64,000 bases of DNA from Amycolatopsis palatopharyngis (GCF_003385185.1 NZ_PQHZ01000002.1:186001-250000), one strand, 5' to 3'. Shown: positions 1-8,987, counted from the first letter of the stretch. The notes: generated from the letters alone by a model not told the origin. Translations and numbers: made by a program.

Positions 1-382
1 CAGGACAGAGGTGAAGCGGGCGTTGCTCGACCAGACCCTCGTCTCGGGTGTCGGCAACATCTACGCCGACGAGGCGCTGTGGCGCTCGCGGCTGCACTGG
101 GCCCGCCCGGCCGATCGGCTCACGGCGGCCCAGGCTCGGACACTGCTGGAGTCCGCGACCGAGGTGATGAACGAAGCCTTGCGTGCCGGTGGTACCTCCT
201 TCGACGCGCTCTACGTCAACGTCAACGGGCAGTCCGGGTACTTCGACCGAGCGCTGGACGCCTACGGGCAGGAGGGTCTGCCCTGCCGCCGTTGCGGCAC
301 ACCGATCCGGCGTGACCCGTTCATGAACCGGTCTTCGTTCTCCTGCCCGCGCTGCCAGCCGAGGCCGCGCCGCACTCGCTGA
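1..382 (+). CDS. mutM: Formamidopyrimidine-DNA glycosylase, 3' part
   Basis: This is the C-terminal part of Fpg/MutM, which excises 8-oxoguanine and ring-opened purines from DNA. The gene enters from the left edge in the frame beginning at base 2, so its N-terminal proline and catalytic domain are outside the window. Visible are the helix-two-turn-helix segment ([19 protein letters not shown]), which carries the DNA-contacting Asn and Tyr residues, and a complete C-terminal zinc finger with two CxxC pairs (CRRC and CPRC). In Mycobacterium fpg lies just upstream of acyP and smc; here the same order holds, with about 8 kb of other genes inserted. I am very sure of the family. Confidence 0.96.
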   Translation, partial: RTEVKRALLDQTLVSGVGNIYADEALWRSRLHWARPADRLTAAQARTLLESATEVMNEALRAGGTSFDALYVNVNGQSGYFDRALDAYGQEGLPCRRCGTPIRRDPFMNRSSFSCPRCQPRPRRTR

Positions 383-469
383 ACTCCCCCGTTACGGTCT
401 GCGAGCCAGTGCTGTGCGCGCTACTGCGGAATGCGTGGTACTGTCCAGAACGCAAGTCGGGAGGAACAC

Positions 470-793
470 GTGGAGATCAGTCAGCTACTCAAGGGTGTGC
501 TCGATCTCGCGGTGCTGGCGGTGCTGCGCGAGCAGGACGGTTACGGCTACGACGTACTGCGCAGGCTGAGGCAGGCCGGGCTGGACGAGGTGGGCGACGC
601 CTCGGTGTACGGAACGCTGCGGCGGCTGTACAAGGCAGGCGTGCTGACGTCGTACGTCGTGCCGAGCGAGGAAGGCCCGCACCGCAAGTACTACAGCTTG
701 AACGAGTTGGGGCGCCAGAGACTGGCGGAGTCGGGCAGGACCTGGCACTCGTTCGCCAAGACGATGGACGACCTGCTGGGCGAGGCGGCATGA
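470..793 (+). CDS. PadR-family transcriptional regulator
   Basis: A 107-residue winged-helix protein. The opening ISQLLKGVLDLAVLAVLREQDGYGYDVL and the recognition-helix stretch VYGTLRRLYKAGVL with the wing HRKYYSLNE are typical of short PadR proteins. I chose the GTG at 470 because a GGGAGG ribosome site lies about eight bases upstream; an ATG at 431 would add 13 residues with no conserved content. It is followed 30 bases later by a HAAS-domain membrane protein. PadR plus HAAS is a recurrent regulator/target pair in Gram-positive bacteria, so PadR probably represses this two-gene operon. The inducer is unknown. Confidence 0.93.
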   Translation: MEISQLLKGVLDLAVLAVLREQDGYGYDVLRRLRQAGLDEVGDASVYGTLRRLYKAGVLTSYVVPSEEGPHRKYYSLNELGRQRLAESGRTWHSFAKTMDDLLGEAA

Positions 794-823
794 ACGTCCG
801 CAACACGACACAGGGGTAAACAC

Positions 824-1996
824 ATGAGCACACAGAACTCGGGTGGGGTGCGCGACTACCTGGCGCGGGTCAGGACGTCGCTGGCCGACCTGCCAGCTGT
901 CGAGGTGGAAGAGATCCTGGAGGACGTCCGCCCGCACCTGCAGGACATCGGCACGGAGCTGGGGGAGTCCGCGACGCTGGCCGCGCTGATCGAGCGGCTC
1001 GGCTCGCCGGAGAGTTACGCCGCGGAGCTGCGGGCAGCCGGTGGCTACCCCGCCGCTCCCGTGGAGGAGACGGCGCGGGCCGCGGCGGAGCCGAAGCGCC
1101 AGCTGGGTGCCCGGCTGGCGCTGTGGGGCCTCGTGCTCGGGGTGTTCGGCGTGCTGCTCACCGGCTTCGCGGTCGCCGTCAACCTGGCCGACGACTACCT
1201 GTTCCCGTTCATCGTCCTGCTGCCCGTGCTGGGTGCGAGCGCGTGGTACGTGTGGCAGCACGGTATTCGTCCTATGGAGGACCTTCCCGAGATGCGCCGG
1301 ATCAGTACCGCCGTGGGCCGGGGCGAGAGCAGCAAGGGCGGGTCGGTCCTGCGCTACCTCGCGTCGTTGCGGCCCGCGTGGTGGCTGCTGTGCGCCGCCG
1401 TCCTGGTCGGACTTGGCGTGCTGCTGTTGCTGGGAAGCGTGAGTGCGGTGCTCGCGCTGCCGGTGTTCCTGGCCGTCGGAGTGGCCGTGTTGTGGGCCGG
1501 GCCGAAGTCCGCGACCGACCGCCGCCTGCTCTGGGTGAGCCTGCCGGTGTCCGCGTTCGTGGTGGGCAGCCTGCTTGGACTTTCGGGCCAGTTCGTGGAA
1601 CTGGTGTACGCGAGGAGCATCTCCGGTGACCCGTACTACTCCACGGGTACGTACTCCTCAGGGCCGAACGAACTGACCTATGGCAATGAACTGGTCGAGA
1701 ACATCTACGTGTTCGATTCCGAGGGCAAGCCGCTGACCGGCGTTTACCTCTACGACGGCGAAGGCAATCCCATCACGACGGCCCGCTACGGCTGTGACAA
1801 GAGCACCGGTAGCCAGATGCAGCTCGGTGAGGACAATCGCTTCCCGCGCCCGCACATCGAGTACGGCGCGTACGACGACCAGGGTTATTACAACGGCTAC
1901 AACGCCTATCGGCCGACGTGCAGGGAGGACACCGGGGTGCCGTTCTCCGCGGTCATCCCCAAACAGGTGACGCCCCAGCCGCCGGCCGGGAAGTAG
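824..1996 (+). CDS. HAAS-domain multi-pass membrane protein
   Basis: A 390-residue protein. Residues about 1-75 form a HAAS (DUF1700-like) module: a helical N-terminus (VRDYLARVRTSLADLP) followed by EEILEDVRPHLQDI and the ERLGSPESYAAELR motif. Residues about 95-265 hold hydrophobic segments grouped as roughly four to six membrane helices. The last 120 residues are polar and rich in Tyr, Gly and Asn, with VFDSEGKPLTGVYLYDGEGNPI, and probably form a small extracytoplasmic beta-rich domain. It follows the PadR gene on the same strand and ends just before a strong hairpin. HAAS domains are thought to act as signalling or assembly modules; the actual substrate is unknown. Confidence 0.85.
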   Translation: MSTQNSGGVRDYLARVRTSLADLPAVEVEEILEDVRPHLQDIGTELGESATLAALIERLGSPESYAAELRAAGGYPAAPVEETARAAAEPKRQLGARLALWGLVLGVFGVLLTGFAVAVNLADDYLFPFIVLLPVLGASAWYVWQHGIRPMEDLPEMRRISTAVGRGESSKGGSVLRYLASLRPAWWLLCAAVLVGLGVLLLLGSVSAVLALPVFLAVGVAVLWAGPKSATDRRLLWVSLPVSAFVVGSLLGLSGQFVELVYARSISGDPYYSTGTYSSGPNELTYGNELVENIYVFDSEGKPLTGVYLYDGEGNPITTARYGCDKSTGSQMQLGEDNRFPRPHIEYGAYDDQGYYNGYNAYRPTCREDTGVPFSAVIPKQVTPQPPAGK

Positions 1997-2002
1997 CAGG
2001 GG

Positions 2003-2039
2003 CGAGGAGCGAGTGGCGTCGGGGGCCGCTCGCTCCTCG
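2003..2039. terminator. Bidirectional hairpin terminator
   Basis: An 11-bp perfect inverted repeat (CGAGGAGCGAG at 2003-2013, complement at 2029-2039) with an inner GGC/GCC pairing. It lies between the ends of two convergent genes (1996 and 2055). There is no clear T-run, as is usual for high-GC actinobacterial terminators. Confidence 0.7.
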
Positions 2040-2054
2040 TTCCGCTCGGCGTTG

Positions 2055-2576
2055 CTAGTTCACCGCCGCCGAGCTCATCGAGAGCCGCGCGAGCATTTCG
2101 CGCCCGTGCTCGGCGTTGCGCGGCATCGAGAGCACGTCATAGCGGCTGGCGACCAGCTGGCTGTGGGACACGAAATCGCGCCTGCCGCGAGTGGCGGCGT
2201 ACCCCATCGCCGAGGACGCCAGCCCGAAGCCGACACCTGCGACGAGGCCGATCACGATCGGCAGCAGGCCACCGTCCGGGGTGAACAGGCTGAGCAGAAG
2301 TCCGACGAAAAGCCCGAACCAGGCACCCGATGCCGCTCCTCCGGTCAGCACCTTGGCCCAGGTGAGCCGGCCTTTGACCCGTTCGACCAGCATCGGCTCA
2401 ACGCCGACGATCGTCACATCCTCGACCGGGAAGGCGTTGTCCGCGAGATGATCCACGGCTCGCTGCGCCTCGGCGTAGGAGTTGTAGGAGCCGATGGGCC
2501 AGCCCTCGGGCAGGGTCGGCAGTGTCGGCCCCTTCGACGGTCCGGCGAACGCGGTCCGGCTGAATGCGGCGGTCAT
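2055..2576 (-). CDS. General-stress-protein-like membrane protein
   Basis: A 173-residue protein. The N-terminal half resembles the GSP17M-type stress module: GWPIGSYNSYAEAQRAVDHLADNAFPVEDVTIVGVE. Two hydrophobic helices follow (GGAASGAWFGLFVGLLLSLF and LLPIVIGLVAGVGFGLASSAMGYA), then a polar tail (DFVSHSQLVASRYDVLS). This layout is common in actinobacterial proteins annotated as general stress protein or DUF1269-like. The ATG at 2576 is preceded by GAGGTGAG on the minus strand; the open frame runs further upstream but that part is unrelated in composition and contains the 12-bp tandem repeat. The function is unknown. Confidence 0.85.
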   Translation of the reverse strand: MTAAFSRTAFAGPSKGPTLPTLPEGWPIGSYNSYAEAQRAVDHLADNAFPVEDVTIVGVEPMLVERVKGRLTWAKVLTGGAASGAWFGLFVGLLLSLFTPDGGLLPIVIGLVAGVGFGLASSAMGYAATRGRRDFVSHSQLVASRYDVLSMPRNAEHGREMLARLSMSSAAVN

Positions 2577-2696
2577 GGTCCTCACCTCGGCAACTACATC
2601 TGTGGGTGTTACACCTTGGTCAACGTCGAGACTGCCCGTATCTGTGCCCGCTGCCGGAACTTCACAGTCGACTATCAGCCGATGCTCAGGTTCAGT

Positions 2697-2744
2697 GCTT
2701 GTCTGTGCGCTTGTCTGTGCGCTTGTCTGTGCGCTTGTCTGTGC
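2697..2744. repeat. Four-copy 12-bp tandem repeat
   Basis: Four exact head-to-tail copies of GCTTGTCTGTGC (2697, 2709, 2721, 2733). They lie between the start of the stress-protein gene and the end of the ROK gene. The copies are perfect, which suggests recent slippage. A role in expression of the stress-protein gene is possible but only inferred from position. Confidence 0.95.
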
Positions 2745-2791
2745 ATTCGGATCGCTGTGACCTCGGCATCCGCCGTTCTCACCATGCCCTC

Positions 2792-4093
2792 TCAGGCGAG
2801 AATTCCGCTCCTGCCGTTCGTCGTATGCATCTCCGGCATGCCCGCGGGTGTCCCGCTCGGCAGCCACTGGCCGAAGTGACGGCTGGAGAACAGTTCGTCG
2901 AGCACCATGTAGGCGGCGCCGACCAGCCCGCCTTCCTCGCCGAGGCGCGCACGGTCGATTCGCAGCTCTCTGGTGGACAACGGCAGTGAGCGCCGATAGA
3001 TGGTCTCCCGGATCGTCGCGAGGAAGAGATCTCCCGCGTCGGCGACCTGGCCGCCCAGCAGTATGGTCGACGGATTGTAGAAGTTGACCATCGTCGCCAG
3101 CATCGTGCCGATCCGCCTACCGGCCTGGACGAGCAGCTGTACGGCGTGGTGATCTCCGGCTCGGGCCGCTGCCGTCACGTCCTCCCCGGTGATCGCGCCG
3201 CGGTCGGTGAGTACCTCCGCGAGCAGCTCACTCGCGCCGGAGCGCCCCAGCGTCGTGCCGTCCCTGGCGAGAGCCGCACCCCCGGCAAGCGCCTCGAGGC
3301 ACCCGGTCTTTCCGCAGCGGCACACCACACTGCTGTCGTCGGAGGCCGCCGCGTGCCCGATGTCGCCGGCGCAGCCCTGGGCGCCCCGGTGCAGCCTGCC
3401 TCCGTTGCTGATGCCCGCGCCGATGCCGGTACCGATCTTGATGTAGAGCAGATCGCCGCCCAGCGGTAGTCCTGGAGTACGCAGCTCCCCGAGGCAGAGC
3501 AGGTTCACCTCGTTGTCTATCCACACCGGCGCCTGGTAGTGCCGGGCCAGCCGGTCCCGGACGGGGTGGTTGTTCCAGCCGGGCATGATCGGCGGTTCGG
3601 ACGGCCGTCCCGTCGCGAACTCCACCGGGCCGGGCAGGCCGAGGCCCACCCCCCACACCTGGGCGGGGGACGTGCCGGTGTCCCGCAGGATCTCGTCCAG
3701 CGTCGCCTCGACCTCGGCGAGCACCGGGTCAGGACCCAATGCGATGTCGCAGTCGCGATGGCGCAAGGTGAGAACGTTGCCGAGCAGGTCGGTGATACCG
3801 GCCATGAACCCGGTCGCGCCGAGTTCGGCCGTCAGGATCCGGCCCGCGTCCTTGCGGAAGCGCAGTGTTCGGGCCTGCCGCCCCCCGGTGGAGGGGTTCA
3901 GGTCGCCCTCCTCGAGCAGGCCCGCCTCCAGCAACGTGGTGGTGCGCTGGGTGATCGCGGTACGGCCGAGGCCGGTGCGGAGGCTGAGCGCTGGTCTCGT
4001 CTCGGCCTCACCGGTACGGACGAGTTCCAGCAGCTTCGTGTAGCTGTCGAGCAGCTCGGTGCTCGGGGCCTCTGGAACCGGCCTGGTGTCCAT
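2792..4093 (-). CDS. ROK-family transcriptional repressor
   Basis: A 433-residue protein with an N-terminal winged helix (LLELVRTGEAETRPALSLRTGLGRTAITQRTTTLLEAGLLEEGD) fused to a ROK sugar-kinase-like domain. Seen are the DNEVN motif in WIDNEVNLLCLGE, a phosphate-type glycine loop (KIGTGIGAGI), and the ROK zinc motif CRCGKTGCLE preceded by GH. Members of this class (NagC/XylR type) repress sugar catabolism operons and release DNA on binding a sugar or sugar phosphate. The start is an ATG with an AGAAGGGG ribosome site. No sugar transport genes lie next to it, so the regulon cannot be named from this window. Confidence 0.93.
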   Translation of the reverse strand: MDTRPVPEAPSTELLDSYTKLLELVRTGEAETRPALSLRTGLGRTAITQRTTTLLEAGLLEEGDLNPSTGGRQARTLRFRKDAGRILTAELGATGFMAGITDLLGNVLTLRHRDCDIALGPDPVLAEVEATLDEILRDTGTSPAQVWGVGLGLPGPVEFATGRPSEPPIMPGWNNHPVRDRLARHYQAPVWIDNEVNLLCLGELRTPGLPLGGDLLYIKIGTGIGAGISNGGRLHRGAQGCAGDIGHAAASDDSSVVCRCGKTGCLEALAGGAALARDGTTLGRSGASELLAEVLTDRGAITGEDVTAAARAGDHHAVQLLVQAGRRIGTMLATMVNFYNPSTILLGGQVADAGDLFLATIRETIYRRSLPLSTRELRIDRARLGEEGGLVGAAYMVLDELFSSRHFGQWLPSGTPAGMPEMHTTNGRSGILA

Positions 4094-4337
4094 ACGGGTG
4101 CCCCCTTCTGTGTGGTTGGTCCAATCATATACCTCCTGTGACGTTACTTACGTTTACGAACGACATTACGCCGGAAAAAACCAGCCGAAGGTAGGGGATG
4201 TCAGCGGGGCGTTAGGGGGCAGCGGGGGCGCGTTAAGAAGTCGTCAGGGCGGGTGGGTCCGGCGGTCCATCGGCCACACGATCGGACGCACCAGGTCCAC
4301 GACATCGGACCGGCTCACCGAGAGGCACCGAAACGAC

Positions 4338-4421
4338 ATGGCCGACTTGCTCTTCGCCGTTCTGCTGATCGGCGTGTTCCTGACGCTGGCGCTCGCCCTG
4401 CGCGGGCTGGAGCGACTGTGA
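4338..4421 (+). CDS. Kdp-associated micropeptide (KdpF-like)
   Basis: A 27-residue peptide, MADLLFAVLLIGVFLTLALALRGLERL if read in two parts (MADLLFAVLLIGVF then LTLALALRGLERL): one hydrophobic helix ending in a basic RGLERL tail. Short single-helix peptides of this sort begin kdp operons in actinobacteria, and this one sits 47 bases before kdpD. The KdpF, KdpA, KdpB and KdpC genes that would normally follow are absent. Its TGA overlaps a GTG that opens a 13-codon frame (4418-4459) which may be a remnant. The identification depends mainly on context. Confidence 0.6.
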   Translation: MADLLFAVLLIGVFLTLALALRGLERL

Positions 4422-4468
4422 GCGGCTCGGGATGGTGGTGGGCCGCGCCGGGCAGTTAGCCGCGAGTC

Positions 4469-7060
4469 GTGCCGATGCGAATCATTCGACGGGAGCACAC
4501 TGAGATCGTGGAGCCTGCTGAGGACGCGCGCGCCGGATCGCGCCGGGGTGAGCTGCGCATCTATCTCGGTGCGGCGCCGGGGGTCGGCAAGACCTTCGCG
4601 ATGCTCGGCGAGGCACGCAGGCGGCTGGAACGTGGCACTGACGTCGTCGTCGGATTCGTGGAGACGTACGAAAGGCCGCTAACGGCCGATGCGCTCGCCG
4701 GCCTCGAGGTGCTGCCGAGGCGTACGGTCGCGCACCGCGGGCACGAGCGCACCGAACTGGACACAGACGCGGTGCTCGCCCGCGCGCCCGAGGTCGTGGT
4801 CGTCGACGAGCTGGCCCACACCAACGCCCCCGGTTCCCGGTACGGCAAACGGTGGCAAGACGTCACCCGGCTGCTGGAGGCCGGGATCGACGTCATCTCG
4901 ACGGTCAACGTCCAGCATCTGCAGAGCATGAACGACGTGGTCGAGCGGATCACGGGCGTGCGCGAGCTGGAGACCATCCCGGACGAGGCGGTGCGGGCGG
5001 CGGGGCAGATCGAACTGGTCGACATCACCCCGGAGGCGCTGCGCCGCAGGCTGGCGCACGGCAACGTGTACCCGGCAGCCCGGGTGGACGCGGCGCTGGC
5101 CAGTTACTTCCGGCCGGGCAACCTGACCGCACTCAGGGAGCTGGCGTTGCTCTGGGTCGCCGACCAGGTCGATGTCGCACTGCAGCGCTATCGAGCCGAG
5201 CAGCGCATCACCGACACCTGGGAGGCCAGGGAGCGGGTGGTCGTTTCGGTCACCGGCGGGCCGGAGAGCGAGACCCTGATCCGCCGCGCCAGCCGGATCG
5301 CGGCCAGAGCGGGCGCCGAACTGCTCGTGTTGCATGTCCTGCGTGGGGACGGTCTTTCCGGATCGGGGGCGGTTCCCGACTGGCCCGCGTCCCTGACCCG
5401 CTGCCGCAGGCTCGCCGACGAGCTCGGTGCCACCTTCCACACTGTTGTCGGCGACGACGTGCGCCATGCCCTGCTGGACTTCGCCAGAGGCGTGAACGCG
5501 ACACAACTGGTGCTCGGCACCTCTCGCCGGTCGAGGCTCGCCAGGCTGTTCGACGAGGGCATCGGTGCGGCGGTCGTGCAGGACTCGGGGCCGATCGACG
5601 TGCACATGGTCACCCACGAGCAGGCGGGTGGGCGCCGTCGCCGCAGGTTCGTCCGAAGTGAACTGGCACCGTCGCGGCTGAGTCTGGGCTGGCTACTGGC
5701 GGTGCTGTTTCCCGCTGTCGTGACGGGCATCGGAGTGCTACTGCGCGCCGAACTCGACTTCTCCACCGCCGTGGTGGGCTACTTTCTCGCCAGCGTCGTC
5801 GTGGCGCTCGTCGGCGGCCTCGGACCCGCCCTGCTGACGTCGTTGTTGTCGGCGCTGCTGCTCAACTTCTTCTTCACCCAGCCCTACTACACATTCACGG
5901 TCGACGCGCAGAGCGACGTCATCACCCTGATCGCCATGGTGGTCGTTGCGCTGCTGGTGTCGGTGGTGGTCGATCTCGCCGCCCGGCGCGCTGTGCAGGC
6001 CTCCCGCGCTCGCACCGAGGCGGCCCTGCTCGCCACCTATGCCAGGACGGTGTTGAGCGATCCTCGGCCTCTGGAGCGGCTGCTGGAGAAGGTGAGGGAG
6101 AACTTCGGCCTGAAGTCCGTCGCGCTGCTGGAGAAGCGTGACGGTCGCTGGCACCGGATCGCCCACGCTGGAGTGACGCCCTGCGCGGAACCGGACGAGG
6201 CCGACGCCGATGTTCCGGTCACGGCCGATGTCCACCTCACGATGAGCGGGCGGGCCCTGCCCGCGTCCGATCGAAGGGCACTGGAAACCGCCGCCGGGCA
6301 GGCGTTGCTCGTCCTGCGTCAACAGCGTCTCGCGCAGGCGACGGCGAAGGCGGAGCGCAAGGCCGAGGCCACCGAACTGCGTACGGCACTGCTGTCCGCC
6401 GTCGGTCACGACCTGCGGACCCCGCTGACGTCGATCAAGGCGGCCGCTGGGAGCCTGCGCGCACAGGACATCGAACTGTCCATGGAGGACACCGAGGAAC
6501 TGCTGGAGACGATCGAACAGTCCGCCGATCGGCTCGCCGGCCTGGTGGACAACCTGCTCGACTCCTCCCGGTTGGCGACCGGGGCGGTCAAGCCCCTGTT
6601 GCGCCCGGTCGGCTACGAGGAGGTCGTCGCCCACGCGCTGTCCAATGTGGACGGGACGGAGTCGGTGGCCGTGGAGATCGACGACAGTTTGCCGGTCGTG
6701 CTGGCGGACCCGGGACTGCTGGAACGCGTGGTGGCCAATGTCGTCGACAACGCACTGCGGCACGGGCGATCCGCGCGGCCGATCGCGGTGCGCGCGAGCG
6801 CCCACTCCGGCCAGGTGGAACTGCGGGTCGTGGACTACGGACGCGGACTGGCCAAGGGCAGGGCCGAGTCGGCCTTCGCCCCGTTCCAGCGCCTCGGCGA
6901 CCGGGGTGGCACTCCCGGCGTCGGGCTGGGACTCTCCGTCGCGAAGGGGTTCACGGAGGCCATGGGCGGAACGATCAGTGCCGAGGACACACCGGGGGGA
7001 GGCCTCACGGTGGTGATCTCACTGCCGGCACGCTATCGGGCGGGAGGAAAGGTGTCGTGA
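4469..7060 (+). CDS. kdpD: Osmosensitive K+ channel sensor histidine kinase KdpD
   Basis: An 863-residue sensor kinase with the full KdpD layout. There is an N-terminal KdpD domain with Walker A GAAPGVGKT (about residues 34-42) and the VVDELAHTNAPGSRYGKRW signature, then a universal-stress-protein-like domain (about 245-375). Four membrane helices follow at about 405-510, then a GAF-like region. The HisKA box has the phospho-accepting His647 in VGHDLRTPLTS, and the HATPase has an N box (NVVDNALRHG) and a G box (GVGLGLSVAKG). KdpD senses low potassium or osmotic stress and phosphorylates KdpE. The start is GTG 4469, with an ATG two codons later as an alternative. It overlaps kdpE by four bases. 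No pump genes are present here, so the target operon must be elsewhere or lost. Confidence 0.97.
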   Translation: MPMRIIRREHTEIVEPAEDARAGSRRGELRIYLGAAPGVGKTFAMLGEARRRLERGTDVVVGFVETYERPLTADALAGLEVLPRRTVAHRGHERTELDTDAVLARAPEVVVVDELAHTNAPGSRYGKRWQDVTRLLEAGIDVISTVNVQHLQSMNDVVERITGVRELETIPDEAVRAAGQIELVDITPEALRRRLAHGNVYPAARVDAALASYFRPGNLTALRELALLWVADQVDVALQRYRAEQRITDTWEARERVVVSVTGGPESETLIRRASRIAARAGAELLVLHVLRGDGLSGSGAVPDWPASLTRCRRLADELGATFHTVVGDDVRHALLDFARGVNATQLVLGTSRRSRLARLFDEGIGAAVVQDSGPIDVHMVTHEQAGGRRRRRFVRSELAPSRLSLGWLLAVLFPAVVTGIGVLLRAELDFSTAVVGYFLASVVVALVGGLGPALLTSLLSALLLNFFFTQPYYTFTVDAQSDVITLIAMVVVALLVSVVVDLAARRAVQASRARTEAALLATYARTVLSDPRPLERLLEKVRENFGLKSVALLEKRDGRWHRIAHAGVTPCAEPDEADADVPVTADVHLTMSGRALPASDRRALETAAGQALLVLRQQRLAQATAKAERKAEATELRTALLSAVGHDLRTPLTSIKAAAGSLRAQDIELSMEDTEELLETIEQSADRLAGLVDNLLDSSRLATGAVKPLLRPVGYEEVVAHALSNVDGTESVAVEIDDSLPVVLADPGLLERVVANVVDNALRHGRSARPIAVRASAHSGQVELRVVDYGRGLAKGRAESAFAPFQRLGDRGGTPGVGLGLSVAKGFTEAMGGTISAEDTPGGGLTVVISLPARYRAGGKVS

Positions 7061-7773
7061 ACTCGACGAAGGGACACCAGCCGGGCCAGAACAGCACGGT
7101 GCTGGTGGTGGACGACGAGCCGCAGATCGTTCGTGCCCTGCGGATCAACCTGTCCGCCAGGGGTTACCGGGTGATCACCGCGCACGACGGCACCGCGGCC
7201 CTGCGCGCTGTCTCGGAGAACAAGCCGGACGTCGTCGTGCTGGACCTCGGCCTGCCCGATATGGACGGGACCGAGGTGATCGGCGGCCTGCGCGGCTGGA
7301 CGACCGTGCCGATCATCGTGCTCTCGGCGCGCGGTGACTCGGCGGACAAGGTCGAGGCACTCGACGCGGGCGCCGATGACTACGTGACCAAGCCCTTCGG
7401 GATGGACGAGCTGCTCGCCCGGCTGCGTGCGGCAGTCCGCCGTTCGGCGGGCAGCGCGCTGGACGAGGCCAATTCGGTCGTGGAGACCAGCTCGTTCACG
7501 GTGGATCTCGCGGCGAAGAAGGTCATCAGGGACGGTGCGGAGGTGCACCTGACCAAGACCGAATGGGGTGTGCTCGAACTGCTGATCCGCAACCGCGGCA
7601 GACTGGTCGCCCAGAAGCAGCTGCTGCACGAGGTCTGGGGACCGACCTACGACTCCGAGTCGCACTACCTGCGGGTTTACCTGGCGCAGTTGCGCAGGAA
7701 ACTGGAACGCGAGCCGTCCCGGCCGCGGCATCTGTTGACCGAGCCGGGAATGGGCTACCGCTTCGAGCCCTGA
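7057..7773 (+). CDS. kdpE: Response regulator KdpE
   Basis: A 238-residue OmpR/PhoB-type regulator and the partner of KdpD. The receiver domain has an acidic pocket at Asp19-Asp20, the phosphoacceptor Asp63 in VLDLGLPD and Lys112 in VTKPF. The C-terminal winged helix contains LTKTEWGVLELLIRNRG and ends in MGYRFEP. The GTG start overlaps the kdpD stop (GTGA), implying translational coupling. Normally it activates kdpFABC; that operon is not in this window. Confidence 0.97.
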   Translation: MNSTKGHQPGQNSTVLVVDDEPQIVRALRINLSARGYRVITAHDGTAALRAVSENKPDVVVLDLGLPDMDGTEVIGGLRGWTTVPIIVLSARGDSADKVEALDAGADDYVTKPFGMDELLARLRAAVRRSAGSALDEANSVVETSSFTVDLAAKKVIRDGAEVHLTKTEWGVLELLIRNRGRLVAQKQLLHEVWGPTYDSESHYLRVYLAQLRRKLEREPSRPRHLLTEPGMGYRFEP

Positions 7774-7776
7774 GCG

Positions 7777-8454
7777 TCAGTCGGTTGTGGTGCTGGAGGA
7801 CGACGTCGCGGAAGAGGTCCCGGAGGTCTCACTGCCATCGTCGGGAGGCGAGGATGGCGGCTCGCTTGACGACGGTTCGCTCGACTCCGGGGGAGTCGTC
7901 GGCTCGGAGCTCGAAGTCTCTGGGGGTGGGCTGCTGGGCTCTGTCGAATCGTTGCTCGACGGCGGCAGTACGGTGCCGCCGCCGTCGCCCGGGTTAGTGG
8001 TCGAGCCGGGCAGATCGGAACGACCGGACGTGCCCGGCTGCTGCGTCGTCCCAGGTGCGCCCGAGGTTCCCGGCGCCCTCGGCGGCAGCACAGTCGTGGT
8101 CGGGGTGCCGTCAGGACCGATGCTCACGACGGTGGTCGGGGCAGCGGTGGCGGCGGAGGAGGGCAACTCGCCCGCTTCCGCCACACCGGTGACGGTCATC
8201 GTGTCCGTTCCCGGCACACCGTTGCCGGGGACCAGCTGGGCGCCCCCGGCCGGGGCGGTGCCCTGCGCGGGCGGCCCTCCAGCCGCGGCGTTGCCGCCCC
8301 CCGCCAGCTCGGCGACACCCGCGAACGCGGTGGCCACGACGAGGCCGCTCACCGCGAGCATCGCGTAGCCGGAGCGCTGGAGCTTCTCCGTCGGCGCGAC
8401 GGGTGGCTTGGTCTCACCCCGTTGGCTCGGTCCTGACCCGGGCACAGGCGTCAT
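7777..8454 (-). CDS. Membrane-anchored Ser/Thr/Pro-rich protein
   Basis: A 225-residue protein of low complexity. A short cytoplasmic N-terminus (MTPVPGSGPSQRGETKPPVAPTE...) is followed by one hydrophobic helix (YAMLAVSGLVVATAFAGVAELAG), then a long extracytoplasmic tail made almost only of Gly, Pro, Ser, Thr, Glu and Asp. It ends in a serine/threonine run. Such tails look like cell-wall-spanning or glycosylated linkers. The ATG at 8454 follows an AAGGAG ribosome site. Its stop is only three bases from the kdpE stop, convergently. No enzyme domain is visible. Confidence 0.72.
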   Translation of the reverse strand: MTPVPGSGPSQRGETKPPVAPTEKLQRSGYAMLAVSGLVVATAFAGVAELAGGGNAAAGGPPAQGTAPAGGAQLVPGNGVPGTDTMTVTGVAEAGELPSSAATAAPTTVVSIGPDGTPTTTVLPPRAPGTSGAPGTTQQPGTSGRSDLPGSTTNPGDGGGTVLPPSSNDSTEPSSPPPETSSSEPTTPPESSEPSSSEPPSSPPDDGSETSGTSSATSSSSTTTD

Positions 8455-8699
8455 GCATGGCTCCTTGGTACAGCTCGTGGTGGCTGGCAGATCCTCAGTC
8501 CGGTTCGTGTCCTTCAGCGGTGCGGGTCCTCGGCGTCTTCCGAGCGCCGCGACCGCAGCAATTGCACTCGGACGGGTGAGCCCGAATGGCGGACGGCGGC
8601 ACGCTACCACTGTCGGGTAACTATGGGCGAGTGGCTGTGCGCTCGCTGTTCACTCTCCGCGCACGCCAGGCGTCAGGCACCATGGACGCCGTGAGAGCC

Positions 8700-8987
8700 A
8701 TGACCGACGAGACAGCGCACGAACGTCTGACCGCCTGGGTGCACGGATCCGTTCAGGGGGTCGGTTTCCGCTGGTGGACGCGGAGCAGGGCGTTGGAACT
8801 CGGGTTGGTGGGCAGCGCACGCAATCTCGCCGACGGCCGGGTGGAGGTCGTCGCGGAGGGGCCGAAGGCACACTGTGAGCGTCTACTGACGGCGTTGCGC
8901 TCCGGAACGTCACCCGGACGAGTGGATCGTGTCGTGGAGCGGTGGTCGGCGGCCAAGGGCGGTATCGAGGGCTTCGTCGAGCGTTGA
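8700..8987 (+). CDS. acyP: Acylphosphatase
   Basis: A 95-residue acylphosphatase, which hydrolyses carboxyl-phosphate bonds in acyl phosphates. The two catalytic residues are present: Arg24 in VHGSVQGVGFRWW and Asn42 in SARNLADGRVEVVAEG. The length matches the family (about 90-100). Starts at ATG 8700 or GTG 8691 are both possible. The position directly before smc is the conserved order seen in Mycobacterium. Confidence 0.96.
   Translation: MTDETAHERLTAWVHGSVQGVGFRWWTRSRALELGLVGSARNLADGRVEVVAEGPKAHCERLLTALRSGTSPGRVDRVVERWSAAKGGIEGFVER

Noticed and set aside
4151..4162. CGTT-TACG-AACG as a ROK operator
   Set aside because: Arms of only four bases with a non-symmetric centre; too weak without a second copy.
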